Counted from the first letter of the stretch, positions 1 to 12,440 are shown. The stretch is 64,000 nucleotides of DNA from Mytilus californianus (GCF_021869535.1 NW_026262734.1:82157061-82221060), one strand, 5' to 3'. Notes: generated by a model not told the origin, from the sequence alone. Translations and numbers: made by a program.

Positions 1-3000
1 TTTATTGAAAAATGGGATAAATCTTCAACATAAAATTTATAACATATTTGTTGACAATTGTTTAAAACATAAAATGTATTTTTTATTCCAATCAAAATCT
101 TGAAATCCTTTTTAATGAATTTATTTGGTGTAAAATTATTTTTTCATAATATTTTTTTTAAAACTTTAAGAAACTAAACATGTGAATAGTAGTTTTTTTT
201 CCATTTTAGGAACTAAATGTAAAATAAAAATTTGTAAATTATTTGTCTTGTTTCAAACTATAAAATAAAAGACTTAGTGATCTAAAATTACTAATTTCAG
301 TTAAAAGGTTCAGATATAAATGATATATAATTTGGATTAAAGTTTGCATGCAAAAATATATAGATTTACTATACATATTATTTTGGCATTGGCTAAATTT
401 ATTCCTATAAGTACTTTTAAAATTCTTATAGATTAATTTGCAAATAACAAATGAATTTTAGTGTAGGTTTTGCTGTTGAAATGTATTGTTTTTCCTTTTT
501 TCGATTTGGTTAAAGTTTTAATTCAGCTGTAAAACCAATAATTAAAAACAAAATTGCATCTTTCAAATGTAGTTTTTCCCTTTGATAATCGAAGAAGGGT
601 TTTTGAATTATAAATGAAGGGGTAATGAACACGAGTTCTGCTCATGATTCTGTTCAAAGAAACTGATTATATTTTATTGAAAAATTGAACATAAAATTTA
701 TAAAATGCACTTTGCAGAATATTCTGTATGCCAGATATAATCTAGTAACTTTCATTTGGATTTTTTTTAAAGAAAAATGAAGATCATTACTATATTTTTT
801 TAAATTATTTTTTGATAGTTAAATTGTTCTTTGAACTTGATTGCTAGAGGGCCTCTGGGTATTGTTAGAACAGTATGGACCAAAAATATATTTCTGTGGT
901 TTCAATTTTAGTTAAAATAAATAAATAAATATTAAAACAATGTTTCTTTCATTGACATTTATTCAGAAACAATTATTTAACCTGAGATATGTGGTTTAAT
1001 ATGTCTCTGATTAATTCAATTAAGAATCACAACTATGAACTATTCTTGAGAAAATAAGGATGACATTTTTTATGGGAAGAGTAACTGAAATAAAAACCAT
1101 GAAATATTTTTCAATCCATTCTTACAAATATCAGGAGTGTATCCACCAATAAAACCGGTGGACGTGTTAAATTCAAACAGTCAGCTTCTAGAGACCACCA
1201 TTTACTTAAATTAAATACATAAATTTGTAACAGAGGAGGGGCATCACTGTTTATATCCTGACGGGACTAACCTCCTTACAATTACAGTTACACTGACAGG
1301 CAGACACGATATTTAACAAATGCCCGCTTTTTTATGATATTTTTATAAACTGAAGCTCACATTTTTATTAAACTTTCAAATTTGTGCCCAGTAACACTGC
1401 TTACAAATCAATAATAAGGGGAAAACATTTGTTCAGTCATTTATGATCACCGTCGTATTGTTGTTGTTTTGCGATCGAGTTATTCCCCTATAAACGTCCT
1501 ATTTTTCGACTTGTTGAATCGTCACTGGGCCGGTTTACCTGTCGAGTTTTTCTATCAGTGGGCTTTTTTTCAACAAAAAATCAATAGTTATCATCTCATC
1601 TGTAGACATAGACGGTACTATTTCGTGTGTCATTTCAATTTACATTTATCTATTTTATTTTCAAGTGTCACTTCCGCGGCCCGTATTTTCATCTTTCACC
1701 ACCAAATTTACAATGAAATATTGTATTTTCAGCCATTTAATAATAACTTAGTGAAAGTTTGGAACCTGCCGCATCAAAGGGTATATTTGGTTAAGAATGG
1801 GAAATAGGTTAAATGTCTTTACCTGGCCTTTTTCGTGACGTCAATGCCGTTTCTAAAAAAATAACATTTTTTGAATGGAAAATCACGTGAGCTTTGTCGC
1901 ATTTTCGACGCCATTCGACGCCATTATGAGAATTGCTGCCCGGCTGAAAAATGAAATTTATTTGAAAAAGAATATTGATAGAAATAGGCGAAAAGGCACC
2001 ACACAAGCAGACGTTGAAATTCATACAGAAAACAGTTTGTTGGCATGGAATGAAAAATGAAAAAAAAAATATAGTTGAACTTGGTTATTTGGCCGAACGA
2101 CTTTCCCTGTGTTCCAAGTGTAAACAGTTTCTGATATGCATTGGACTGTACAGAAGAAAAATCCCATATATTTTCGGAAACATTTAAATAATAAAGTGCT
2201 AGCTTTGTGTAATCGAATAAGCGCAGTCTTCACAGGACAGCAACCTCGGAATGAGGAGAAAGTTGACAAAGGCTTAGAAATAAATGTGTACTTGGTTAGG
2301 ACGAAATGAAATTAAACAATTCAGGTCCCGTAGCAGTCTGATTAAAGCTAAACCCCAGTTTCCACTTGCGTCTACAAACGCAAGTGAATAGTGGGGGCTT
2401 GATTTAGTAAGACTAGTACCGTTTAATATTTTTTTTTTCATTTCCATTTTGAAATTATTTTTCTCGAAATTTACAAGAAAACGCCTTATTAAAAAAACGG
2501 TGATTCCACAATAAATGATTAATCGGTGCTTTGCTGAACGTAAATCCAGAAAAGTGCTTCGAAAGCAAACAAATTATAAAGAGTTACATTAACCTATATT
2601 ATTCAAACGGCAGAAACAAACTGAAAAAATCAGCGAGATCTTAAAATCATTTAGATTTTATATTCATGTTAATTTACGCTCAGGTATTCGGGGATTGGTG
2701 TATTTTTTGTGTTTTGAGTTGGACATAATCTGTGAAGGTCTGTCCTGGTTAGATGAACTGTATTACTATCATATTGTTTCTTATTTTCACACATGCAAAA
2801 AAAAATCAGTAGTATATACGAACTGTTATTTTCTTTGTAGCTATGTACTAGTTTATGAGAATAAAATCATTAATTCATTCATTCTTTCATTCACATATTC
2901 AAGATATAATTATCTATCGACCTCCTGTCATCAGAAACAATCACTTGTATGCAACATGTCAATTTTTTAATGCCACAAAGAAATACTAAAATTTGCTTTA

Positions 3001-3024
3001 TTTTACTTATTGCCGCTAACATAT
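1..3024. other. No gene recognised
   Basis: AT-rich DNA with only short chance frames. A hairpin-forming stretch lies at 2353..2396, and a fragment of the tandem-array family (CCAGAAAAGTGCTTCG) near 2550. Phrases at 1..45 and 670..705 (TTATTGAAAAAT and CATAAAATTTATAA) are similar and may mark a small direct repeat. Confidence 0.6.
2353..2396. repeat. Hairpin-forming inverted repeat
   Basis: CACTTGCGT (2363..2371) pairs perfectly with ACGCAAGTG (2378..2386) over a 6-nt loop. An outer CCCCA (2353..2357) pairs with TGGGG (2392..2396). At ~44 nt it is shorter than a typical microRNA precursor. Confidence 0.5.
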
Positions 3025-3655
3025 ATTAAAATAGAAGCTGTATAGATATACACTTTTCTATTTACAACTATCCAACACTGCTTTCAACTGACTTGTGCAA
3101 GAATCTACATACAATTACATAATTTTAATAAAAGGTGTTTTAACATCATAATTATCTTATTCTATTCACAGTCAATTATTTCCAAATTCAAAAGCAAACA
3201 AAAATTCAGCAACAATTTTTTGGTGACCAGTCAGCGGTCTTGGGTTCACGAATTGCTTTTCTTTTTCTAAAGAAAGCAACTTGTTTGTTTTTTTGGGTTT
3301 TTTTTATTTGTATATTAGGCCACCATAAACTGCACCAAATCTCCAATTTGATTTATAACATAATAAAACGTATCAGAAATACATAAATGACACGAGAAAA
3401 TAATAAGCAATGTATGTTATGAAGTATACACATTTCGTGTGTGTTTTCGGGAAGGCTCTGTCCGAATGACTTTCGAGATGCCGATGAGCTTGTCACCCCG
3501 GTATAAAAAGATAGGTATAACTCTGTTTTTATTCCCAATCATGAACAAAAGAAATTCTGTAAATCATCATTTACTTGTATACCATTGATCTTGTTGGAAT
3601 AAATAACATGGTTGATTATTTTGACATAGGTTTATAAATACTATATTTAATTTAC

Positions 3656-3955
3656 CTCTGGAAAAGTAGATGCAGCAGCAAAGCTATTTCCAACACTCTC
3701 AAGAAGTTCATCATAACATCCCCCGGGTTCAGCATTGTTTATCTGGCAAGTTTTGTTCCACGCAATGAAGTTAATAGATTTGCACATGTTTACTCTAGAG
3801 CAAAACTGGGCACATATTGACCACATAGGCATTGATACCTGAAATAGCACATGGCCACTATATATTTTGTCTTTTTGTTTTTTGATAACGACTATTTCAC
3901 ATAAAGTCCAAACAAAAAGGACAAATAATGAGAAGGTCAGGCGGAATATTTTCAT
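3656..3955 (-). CDS. Exon 1 of a paralogous PAN/apple-domain protein (partial gene)
   Basis: This is the duplicate of the exon at 51537..51836, 47,881 bp away in the same orientation. It encodes a signal peptide and a PAN/apple-like cysteine motif with all five mature cysteines kept, and ends with the same phase-0 GTAAAT donor. The 5' untranslated bases just above the ATG are also nearly identical. No exon 2 homologue is visible to its left in the remaining 3.6 kb. This is not surprising, because intron 1 of the other copy is 5.6 kb. However, similarity between copies stops near 3025, inside intron 1, so this exon may use different downstream exons or be an orphan. Confidence 0.78.
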
Positions 3956-4377
3956 GCTTTTCCGACCTGGTGTTCGTGTATTCTAGTATACTGTTTGCCT
4001 TACATATCTCTAATTAACAAAACAGATACTTCTTGTGTGAAACACGCCTCTAAAATGTTTTCAGATGTCATCAAAACTTTTAAATATAAGATCAGGAAAA
4101 TGATGCATAATTTTATGTCCGTTATCTGCCTTCACATGTTTCTATCACACAATTAAAAACGTATTAAAAATGATAATTACAAGCGACAAAGAGGAGGTGT
4201 TTCAAATCAATTCCATCTGCATGAAAATTTTAATTTATACATTTTTTTATCTAACATTTAAATTATACTATTTATATACACATGCATTATTCAGGTGATC
4301 GTGTCATTAAATTGAATAGTTGTCAATTGCTGATTATAATCATATAATTGGGAACATTCCGATTTTCTAATTATACA
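3956..4377 (-). promoter_or_regulatory. Putative promoter and 5' UTR of left exon 1
   Basis: The block upstream of the ATG is conserved with 51837..52260, including the leader CACCAGGTCGGAAAAGC before the ATG and a shared GAAAATGATGCAT-like region (seen on the minus strand as its complement). A TATATTTAAA-like string lies about 130 bp above the ATG in this copy. In such AT-rich DNA that is weak evidence, and no start site can be fixed. Confidence 0.3.
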
Positions 4378-4640
4378 GGGACCTCGGTGGCCGTGTGGTC
4401 TAAGTCGTAGAACTACAGTATCACTAGCCTGACAGCATGAGGTTGTGAGTAGTCACGCACGTGGCAGGTGCGCTTGACTCCAATCTCAATTGACTTTAGA
4501 CGAAATAATGACGATTGGCATACTTGGGTAGGCCTGCTACAGATGATTCCGATAACCCAAGTAGTCGTGTTATACACCATTGTGTAGAAAAAATCATAGA
4601 TTTACGACATAACAAGTTTTAGTGGGGTTGACAACCAAGA
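4378..4640 (+). mobile_element. tRNA-derived SINE, left duplicate only
   Basis: The head GTGGCCGTGTGGTCTAAG is an RNA polymerase III A-box-like start of the Ser/Leu tRNA type. A body with CAGGTGCGCTTGACTCCAATC is shared with the SINE at 31985. The B box is degraded. It is absent at the matching place of the right copy, so it inserted after the duplication or was lost there; sequence on to ~4880 also lacks a partner. Confidence 0.65.
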
Positions 4641-5885
4641 AATCGGCATATAACGGAATTTCGCGACCGGGTGACATTTTTCAAAAATTCGAGTTAAGTA
4701 CCTTGTGTTATATTAAGGTATATAGGAAATGCCTGTGGTATATCTGCAGATGTTTCTCAAAAGTGTATAAATAACAATTAATTTTCTATCACCACAACTG
4801 AAATATGAGGGTGGCTGTATTAAGTTGGTTTGCATTTTTCTCTTGAATATATTTATATTTTTAGAAGTCCATATGTCGGAATAGTAATGCAGTAATAGAA
4901 GTGAAAACGTTTTTCTTAAACTGTAATCTTTATTAGGGTACTACTTAATTATTTTTATTTTTCAAATTTCAATCAGATAATATACAAACGAGTGAGGGCA
5001 TTACATCACGAAGGTAATCAGGAGCAGTCCAATTATGTAAGGAATGAAACATATTAAGCTTTCTAGACTTTCTTATGTCCGCTAGCAATTACCTGGCGGA
5101 TTATCCATAGGATTGTCATTTTGTATATCACATTTCTGTTAGTAATATTCCTCGTCAGCAGGAAAAGGTCACAGTTATTCTTAAAAATCATTTGAAATAA
5201 TATATTGCGTTCATGTTTCCAATGCTAGTAAAATAATAATTTATAAAGGTGTATGGCTTCTCCTTAATTTCGTAGACAATAGTACTAGTATTTCACCGCT
5301 AACAAACTATTTAATGAATTGAGTCTAAGATATATCATATCATCCATAAATAAAATTAATCGCTACTTCTCTCAGTACGATTGGATTTTTTTCAAGGATG
5401 CTATAACACATATAAAAACAGACCTTTCAATGAAAAACATTTTTAAGGGCAGTCCGTCTCCGTTAATAATTATGATTTATCTACTCTTCTTTCTACACAA
5501 CCACACAATTTTATAAAGTTTTACTGTTTAATAAACTGATCTTAAAATAAATAAGGGTTTCATTGTATCTTTTTTAATTAATAAAACTTACATAATACCT
5601 TACTGGACAGGAGTAAAATAAATTAAAGACATTTATTATTTTCTTGATATAATATTTACGTTTGTTATGGCAATAGTATTCATTTAAGCGATTTATATTA
5701 CGATAGGAACTAATTGTGTCCCTCTTAATGCAGATTTATCCCTTTAATGTTATATATGAATCGATTTATGTCAAAACTTTAGTTAAACTTTACGAACGTT
5801 GATTTTAAAAATATATGCAGATATAACAATCTTTACACCATTCTGTATGATAACGGGACATTTCCTTTCCTTGATTTTGATGTTC

Positions 5886-6318
5886 CATTGTCACTTGTAA
5901 GTAGTCCCCCAATGGTGACTGGTGAATAGAAATATGGTCCGTACAAGTCTTCTTCCGACCGGCACTAAAACCCTCATCAAAGTGGGGCGTGCGCTTGGCT
6001 GTGTGGGATGTACTAGTACGCAGCCACGTCCGGTCTGAATGGGGATGTTTAATCCGATGCCTCGTATGGAGCGTGGCGCTCTCTGCACGCTAAGGATCCT
6101 TGTAACAACCCTTTTGGGAAGTCTGTAGGTGGCCTGGTGTAAGGCAAAATGTATGTCCTAATCCAAATTACCCTTATTTTCCAGTGGCAGTCCAATTACC
6201 CCAACCTTCATCCCGAACAGCCTCTATTACAGTACCTACCTATTGTATTCATTGTTAATTTGTTCTCGTACTGAACATGCATGAAATATTTGCCACTGGA
6301 CGTTAAGCAGCCAACAAT
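5886..6318 (-). repeat. Repeat family A copy
   Basis: Family A, read as the reverse of this copy, runs from a CAGTGGCAAATATTT head through GGCCACCTAC and a CGGACGTGG-like centre to TATTTCTATTC. This copy is shared with 54886..55312. The frames it creates are not genes. Confidence 0.7.
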
Positions 6319-7642
6319 CAATCTCTTGGAAGAAAAATTCTATAGCAGGAATATCATTAAAAAAAACTATTTTACGCCTACCTTTTTAACGAATATAAAA
6401 AAAAACTATTAACAAAGCTAAGTTTAGGAATTGGCCTTTTTTAATTCGAAATTTATTTTTGGGAGTAGTACTTAAGTGTTTTCTTTTTTTCAGCATTTAA
6501 ATTCTGTACACTGGCAGTTTGCTCTGGGCATTTTTCAAGATCACGTCTGAATATTGTTTATCTCGTTCGTCTATTGTAAGAGTACATCGACCGATATCAG
6601 AGTGTAAGATGGAATGATTTCATTTTTATTCAAGGAGTTATTGTCCCTTAATTAGGATCATACCACATCCAGCAGCAAATAAAACATCCGCCTATTCCTT
6701 ACGAGAGCAAATTGTAAGCTTTTCTTTAAACAGAACTCATATTTTTGATGAAATTTTAAAACTATAAACCAGATTTTTTCAGCCAAACAACAAAACCTGT
6801 ATTTTGATTCCATAACTATTCTGAACTCCGTGTAAAGGTAAAAATATATAAAATGTATAACTGCCACTGGCAATATGTTAAAGAAAAGAGAATGAAACTA
6901 GTCTGAAATAATATCCAACTGCATACATTGTACACTTGTAAAAATTACTCACTTTTGGAAAAGATGCATGACATTGTAGTTGCCTGATGATAATGATTGA
7001 CTGCACGCATAACTAAAATGGCAGTTACTCTAAATAATCATGAGACATCTTGTTGGCGATATTAAGTCTTCAACAAAATATTCAAATATATCTTCACTCT
7101 GCTTAAGTCGTCTCTCTCTCTAAAAACAAAAGTCAATATGCACTCTATCTTACATTGTTGCGAAATGTCGGCTATTTATTTATTAAAAAGTTTTCTCCGG
7201 GAAATTCATTCTTTGTGTGATTTTATTAATGTTATTAAAATTGTATTCATTGAGTGTTCAACAGTAAAAGTATAGAAAACGTTACAACCAATTTTGTTCT
7301 TTTAGTTCTAATAAATATTCTACTTTGATGTATGGTTTTTTACATCCTATATTTTCTCCCTTTTAAACCGTAAATCAAACACAAAGTGTTTGCTAAGATG
7401 AGACTAAAATATAACAGAAAATTAAATACTAGTATATGGAAATAACACTATATATTTCGTGCGTCCAAATTGCAGGGATGTATAAATTCGTAGAAACGTT
7501 ATGAGCTATATGACCAACAGTTGCCTGATAAGAATAGTTTAAAATAGTAAATTAATTGAATCGATAATTTGCATGCATCTTACTACAAAACAGAAATATA
7601 AAATCCACTAAATTATTGTATAAAATATCCCGGAAGCAACAA

Positions 7643-8538
7643 CTAGAGGCTCTAAAGAGCCTGTTTTGCTTACCTTGATCTATGTGCATATTTGACATAG
7701 GAAATTCTCCAACATGGTAGACGAGAATAGAATTCATGACAAAAAACTCTTATAGTTGATCTTGTATTGCTGATAATTTTGTATGTTTAGTTTCTCTCTT
7801 TCGTTTTTGCTCAACACAAAAGAGGGTAAAAAAATTCGCATTTCAGGGCAATCACTCCTATAAAAAGTGACAGTCTACTAACTATATCGGCAAAATTTGA
7901 CTTGTTAGTAGATCTTGCATGCTGATCATTTTTGTGATTTAAAGTGTCTATTGTTCTATTAAATTTTCATCATCATGATCATATACGGCAAAACGTAAAA
8001 AAATGTATATCGTCATTAAAGGGCAACAACTCCATTAAAAAAAGAAGTCGTCAGACGAATTCCTCCATATTGTTTTAATGGTAGATTTTGTCTTGCTGAT
8101 CATTTTTGCTTTTTTAAGCTTCTCTCTGTCTATTATAAGTTTTGAGATATAATGCAAAACCGTAAAAAATTGGGAAAATCGTCATCAAAGGGCAATAACT
8201 CTAATAAGGAGTCGATTGACGATTTCGACCATGACAATTTATTTATAAAACTTGTCTTACTGATCATTTTTGCAGTTTAAAGTTTCTCTCTATCTATTAT
8301 AATTTCAAGATTGAAGGCAAAATTAAAAAAAAAAAATGTTAAAATTTGTCATTTAAGGGTAATGACTCCTATGGCAGGCAGGGTCATCGGACACATTTTT
8401 TAAATTAGATACCACAATGGTTGTGGCCAAGTTTGGTTAAATTTAGTCGAGTAGTTTCAGAGAAGCTATTTGTAAAAGTTAACGGACGACGACGACGACA
8501 GACGACGGACACCAAGTGATGAGAAAAGCTCACTTGGA
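7643..8538 (+). mobile_element. Repeat family D (possible Helitron-like element), left copy
   Basis: It begins CTAGAGGCTCTAAAGAGCCT, which holds a hairpin AGGCTC-TAAA-GAGCCT (7647..7662). It contains repeated segments around TTGCTGATCATTTTTG and GGGCAATAACTC, and ends after a GACGACGACGACAGACGACGG run and GCTCACTTGG. Read on the minus strand the end is a hairpin followed by CTAG and then T, which resembles a Helitron 3' terminus (CTRR, inserted before T). That assignment is an inference. Relative to the right copy it lacks ~170 bp near 8373. Confidence 0.55.
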
Positions 8539-9379
8539 CCTGACGAAAAGCGGAAAAGCAGTGGTATACAGCAAAAGAATAAGCTGTTCTTGGATATATT
8601 GAGAGAGCAATAGAAAGTTACAAAACGAATAGATCAAAAGACTCCATTACTTCAATGAACGTTTTAATGACACCCATCCTTGTGCGAAAAGTCACAGAGA
8701 TCATGTGTCGTAAGAGCTTAGCGAATAATAGGACTGCCTTTAAGACGTTAGAGTATAGGATACCAAATCAGAACTAACATTTTGAAATCAGAGAAATCAT
8801 GCTGTACCTTTGGCTGCAGAAAGACGCACCCAGACGCTCTATTCAATGAAACAAAACGACAGGCCTACAACAATTATAATTTGTTTGGCAAGCAGGCATA
8901 TCTCTTCATGTAACAAAGCTAAGATGAAACGAGATCGGATTGGGCCTTAAAAGTAATAACCAAGTTTATCTTCTTGAAAGAAAAACACAAATCGAGGTAA
9001 CCCTTTAAGATCTTTTGAAAACTGATAACCGTATACAAGTGTGTCCGAAAGATAGGAGACAAAATTGTTGCTGTAGGTACAATGTGGAACATAAAAGCGA
9101 AGTCAAATGCTGTATAGACTTTCACTAAAGGTATTAGACTCAAATAATGCATATGATGAAACAAATGTCCACGTTTGTAATTACATTAGTGACATAGTAG
9201 GTGTCATCTTACGCAACAAACAATATTATGTCCACAAAATGGCATGCATCTAAAGAGAAGCATCGGAGAATGCGGTATTAATAAACTAGAATTTCTTTTG
9301 TAGGAAACTGATAATTCAGAAACTGCAGAAATAATGATACGCCAGAGATTTGAAAAGATGAACAATATATAATATACAT

Positions 9380-9482
9380 ATAATCCACAAAAGTTTGTCC
9401 TGGTGAAGAATAAACAAATGTCTGTGTCATTTAGTCTCTTGTGAAGAGTTGTCTCATTGGCAATCATACGTCATCTTCTTTT
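9380..9482 (+). repeat. Repeat family K tail fragment
   Basis: It carries the phrase AGTCTCTTGTGAAGAGTTGT with CTCATTGGCAATCAT, the end of family K (see 40750..41235). A duplicate is at 58100..58205. Confidence 0.55.
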
Positions 9483-9611
9483 TATATATAAAGGCTGCAT
9501 GAATGGCATCGTGGCAAAACAAACAATATATCAAAAACTTGCAAGCATCAAATCTTCTACATAATCTTTGCGTCTGTGTTCACAATTTTCCAAAAAATAC
9601 ACCCCAGTTTT

Positions 9612-9750
9612 GGTGGGGTTCGTGTTGCTAAGATTTCAGTTTTCTATGTTGTGTTTGTACTGTTGTTTGTCTGTTTGTCTTTTTCTTCTTTAGCCATGGC
9701 GTTGTCAGTTTATTGATTTTAAATGTCCTTTTGGTATATTTCGCCTCTCT
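9612..9750 (-). repeat. Repeat family C, inverted copy left of tandem array
   Basis: Reverse complement of the 10434..10583 copy: both share GAGAGAGGCG, TACCAAA, GGACATT, AACTGACAA and AGCAACACGAAC in order. Together they form an inverted repeat around the tandem array. Confidence 0.7.
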
Positions 9751-9751
9751 C

Positions 9752-10292
9752 TCAGGCAAAGTTAGCCTTAGATGGATTTGGCTATTTTTATGTCTTTTTT
9801 AGTTATATAGCTCTTCAACTGTTTCGTTTATATTCATCCTTGACTTTCAAATATTCGGCTTTGAGCGTTCCTGATGTAGGTAACTCCAGAAAAGCTCTTC
9901 GGAAGCATGAAATTTATAACGTGTTGTTTTCATTTTTTACATCACTGGGTCGATACCTCTGCAGGTGGACTATCAGTCCCCGGCGGTATCATCAGCTCAG
10001 TAGTCAGTACTTCGGTACTGACATGATTTATAACAAACTTTTCTAAAATTGTCCGTTTAAAAATGTTGAAATTAAAAAGAAACTAAGGTTTCAACTCCCT
10101 CAGGCAAAGTTGGCTTTAGATGGCTTTGGCTACTTTTAGGGCTTTTTTATTTATAAAGCTCTTCAACTGTTTCGGTTTTATTCATCCTTGACTTTCAAAT
10201 ATTCGGCTTTGAGCGTTCCTGATGAAGGTAACCCTAGAAAAGCGCTTCGGATCCATGAAATTTATAACGTGTTGTTTTCATTTTTTGCCACT
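9752..10292 (+). repeat. ~347-bp tandem array (family H), 1.6 units
   Basis: The unit restarts at GGCAAAGTT (9755 and 10103, 348 bp apart). It contains AGCTCTTCAACTGTTTCG, TTCGGCTTTGAGCGTTCCTG and, in the complete unit, a GGTCGATACC...CCCCG...ATCATCAGCTCAGT core. The second unit is cut short at a GCCACTGTAAGG junction. The 107-codon frame within it is a by-product of the repeat. Confidence 0.8.
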
Positions 10293-10433
10293 GTAAGGAT
10301 AAACAGGAACATTAAAGAACACGTATTTCAAGAATTCATGTGAAATAATACATTGCCACTCTAAATTGAACAAAACTTACATTGTGTACTGTCTTAACTT
10401 TATGTTTTATGGTAGATAATCACACTTTAAAAG

Positions 10434-10583
10434 AGAGGCGTAGTTTACCAAAGGGACATTCAAACTCATAAATCGAAAACAAACTGACAATGACATGGCC
10501 AAAAAAGAAAAAAAAAACAAACAGACAATCAACAGTACAAAAAACAACATAGAAAACAAAAGACTGAGCAACACGAACACCAA
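10434..10583 (+). repeat. Repeat family C copy right of tandem array
   Basis: Begins AAAGAGAGGCGTAGTTTACC and continues with the AAACTGACAATG/CATGGC phrase and an A-rich AAAGAAAAAAA stretch. The open frame that starts at 10495 lies inside it and is rejected as a gene. Confidence 0.7.
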
Positions 10584-11274
10584 CATAAACTGTCAAAATA
10601 TATCAATCGGAGTATATAGCTCTTTGCGTTTGGTAACCTTACCAATGAGGGAAGTATGTTTTAAACAGTCATCATTTTTAAATTTTTATATTTACATGTT
10701 TAAACTAAAAACACCGAGAGAGTTTTCTTTCACACAGCTACTACAGGTAAAAGTGTCCATCAATTATAAAATGTATAATCAATATGTTTTCCATCATTCA
10801 GATAAGTTGAACCCGTCCCGAGGAACACACACCTGTTTCTAATATAAGATCAGTTCACTAAGTCATTATTCGTGATAACCATGATCTAATTGTAATCAAG
10901 GAACTGTCGTGTTTTTGGATCTTGCGACAAATGTGGGAATCACATTTATGAAGGATGTTATAATATATCGATCAAATACAGGGAGTTTTAAGAAAGTAAA
11001 AAGGACGAAAGAAACACAGAGAAACGTGAATAGCACTGTAATTCACAGACACCGAATTCGAATGGGAACAATTGTCTAACTTAATCTTTTCAGTACAAGT
11101 TTACATTTTACACCGACGACCCGGAAAAAAAGATTACTTCTTTTGGCGTGGCTCGGTATTTATTCTCATCTCGTCATTTTTTGTATTCCTGTCTTTCTTT
11201 TTTGCTTATGTGCTTTATCTATTGATTGTCTATATGCCATTTTGTTTTTCTTTATTGACATAGTTGTTTGTTTT

Positions 11275-11603
11275 ATAGTGATTAAGATTATAGCACAATG
11301 TTGACTGCTGTACCACAATGTTTGACATTTTTACCAATTATGTCTGTTTGTTTTGCTCACACGTTGTTGTTAATATTATGGAATTCTATGCGACTGTCAT
11401 ATAAGTGAGAGATTTAGCTAGCTAAAAAACCAAGTTCAATACACCATTTCTTACAAAAGGATATGCCTGTACCAAGTCAGGAATATGACAGTTGCTTTCC
11501 ATTCGTTTGATGTGTCTGAGCTTTTGTTTTTGCCATTTGATAAGGGACTTTCCGTTTAGAATTTTCCTTTGAGTTCGGTATTTTTGTTATTTTACTTTTC
11601 TGT
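11275..11603 (+). repeat. Repeat family B copy
   Basis: Head AGCACAATGTTGACTGCTGT, middle TTAGCTAGCTAAAAAACC, then CAGGAATATGACAGTTG, and tail GGTATTTTTGTTATTTTACT. Matches 60664..61003 in the duplicate. Confidence 0.75.
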
Positions 11604-11879
11604 AAATGAATATCCTGTCCTGGTAAGAGCTATACATAAATAATGTTGCTCAAGTCAGGATGAAAATTAAAATTCTGCAACAGATGATGCAGGAAATAAT
11701 TGTGTACAAAAGTGGAAATAAATTTTCGTGCAGCTTAGCCGCAGAAAAAAATTGTAGCAACAGATGAAAATAAAAAGTCAATCTGTAAAAGATCCTCCTG
11801 ACCTCCCCCAGAATAACCAATGGTCGTCTCCTTCTGGAGTTTACCAAAATTGCGAACCGTTAAATTACTATATGTGGCA

Positions 11880-12440
11880 AGACAATTGAAATAAAAATCC
11901 ACTTTAGAGATGGTTGTGCAGCACAATACAAGTCGAAAACACCTTATTTGATGTTTCATATAGTAACCTTGATTTTGGGTTTCCATCAAAAGACACCTCT
12001 ACGGTTCCCATATGAGTAATGCCCATAAGATGGGGGTCATGCAGTTGTAAATAGTGTGGTAAAAGGAGCTGTTCTAGGGGAAAATGTTGTTATAGACAAT
12101 GCGAGAGACATTTATGACTTTTCGAAAAGAAAAATTGGAAATGGACTCTGATAATCGCATTCACTATAAATAAAAACGGGAGTATGTTTCTGGTCGAAAA
12201 CATTTAACGTGACAAACCAAATAGAAATAATGCAAAATTTTGTTTAGTGGGTAATCGAAAATTACAGTGTTTAAACAGTGACTCTACTATGACAGTTGAA
12301 AAAAGAAATTTGACTTTTTTTGTCATGGTTGTACTTCCCTAATGGAAAATTGGAAAACTCAAAGTTTGTGCAGACTTGGAAAGGACAGCGTGTGTTGGAA
12401 CAAAGACAAGGGCCAGTAGACGTGGAGATATGAACTAAGT
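11880..12440 (+). pseudogene. Degraded transposase-like coding fragment, left copy
   Basis: Near 11898 the frame reads His-Phe-Arg-Asp-Gly-Cys-Ala-Ala-Gln-Tyr-Lys-Ser-Lys-Thr-Pro. About 100 nt on comes a Tyr-Gly-Ser-His-Met-Ser-Asn block and then Asp-Gly-Gly-His-Ala-Val-Val-Asn-Ser-Val-Val-Lys, followed by Asn-Ala-Arg-Asp-Ile-Tyr-Asp-Phe. The order DG..QYKS, then GS.HGK-like, then DGxGG, then N-A-R-D-x-Y-x-F, resembles an uncharacterised transposon-borne protein family common in invertebrate genomes; I recall it as probably DDE-type. Further on (12355..12440) the frame Lys-Phe-Val-Gln-Thr-Trp-Lys-Gly fits the end of that family. Stops and frameshifts break it, so it is not functional. The duplicate is at 61260..61810. 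Confidence 0.45.

Noticed and set aside
10495..10842. 115-codon plus-strand frame
   Set aside because: Lies largely in a family C repeat with a poly-A-derived Lys-rich start; no homologue motif, and it is broken in the right copy.
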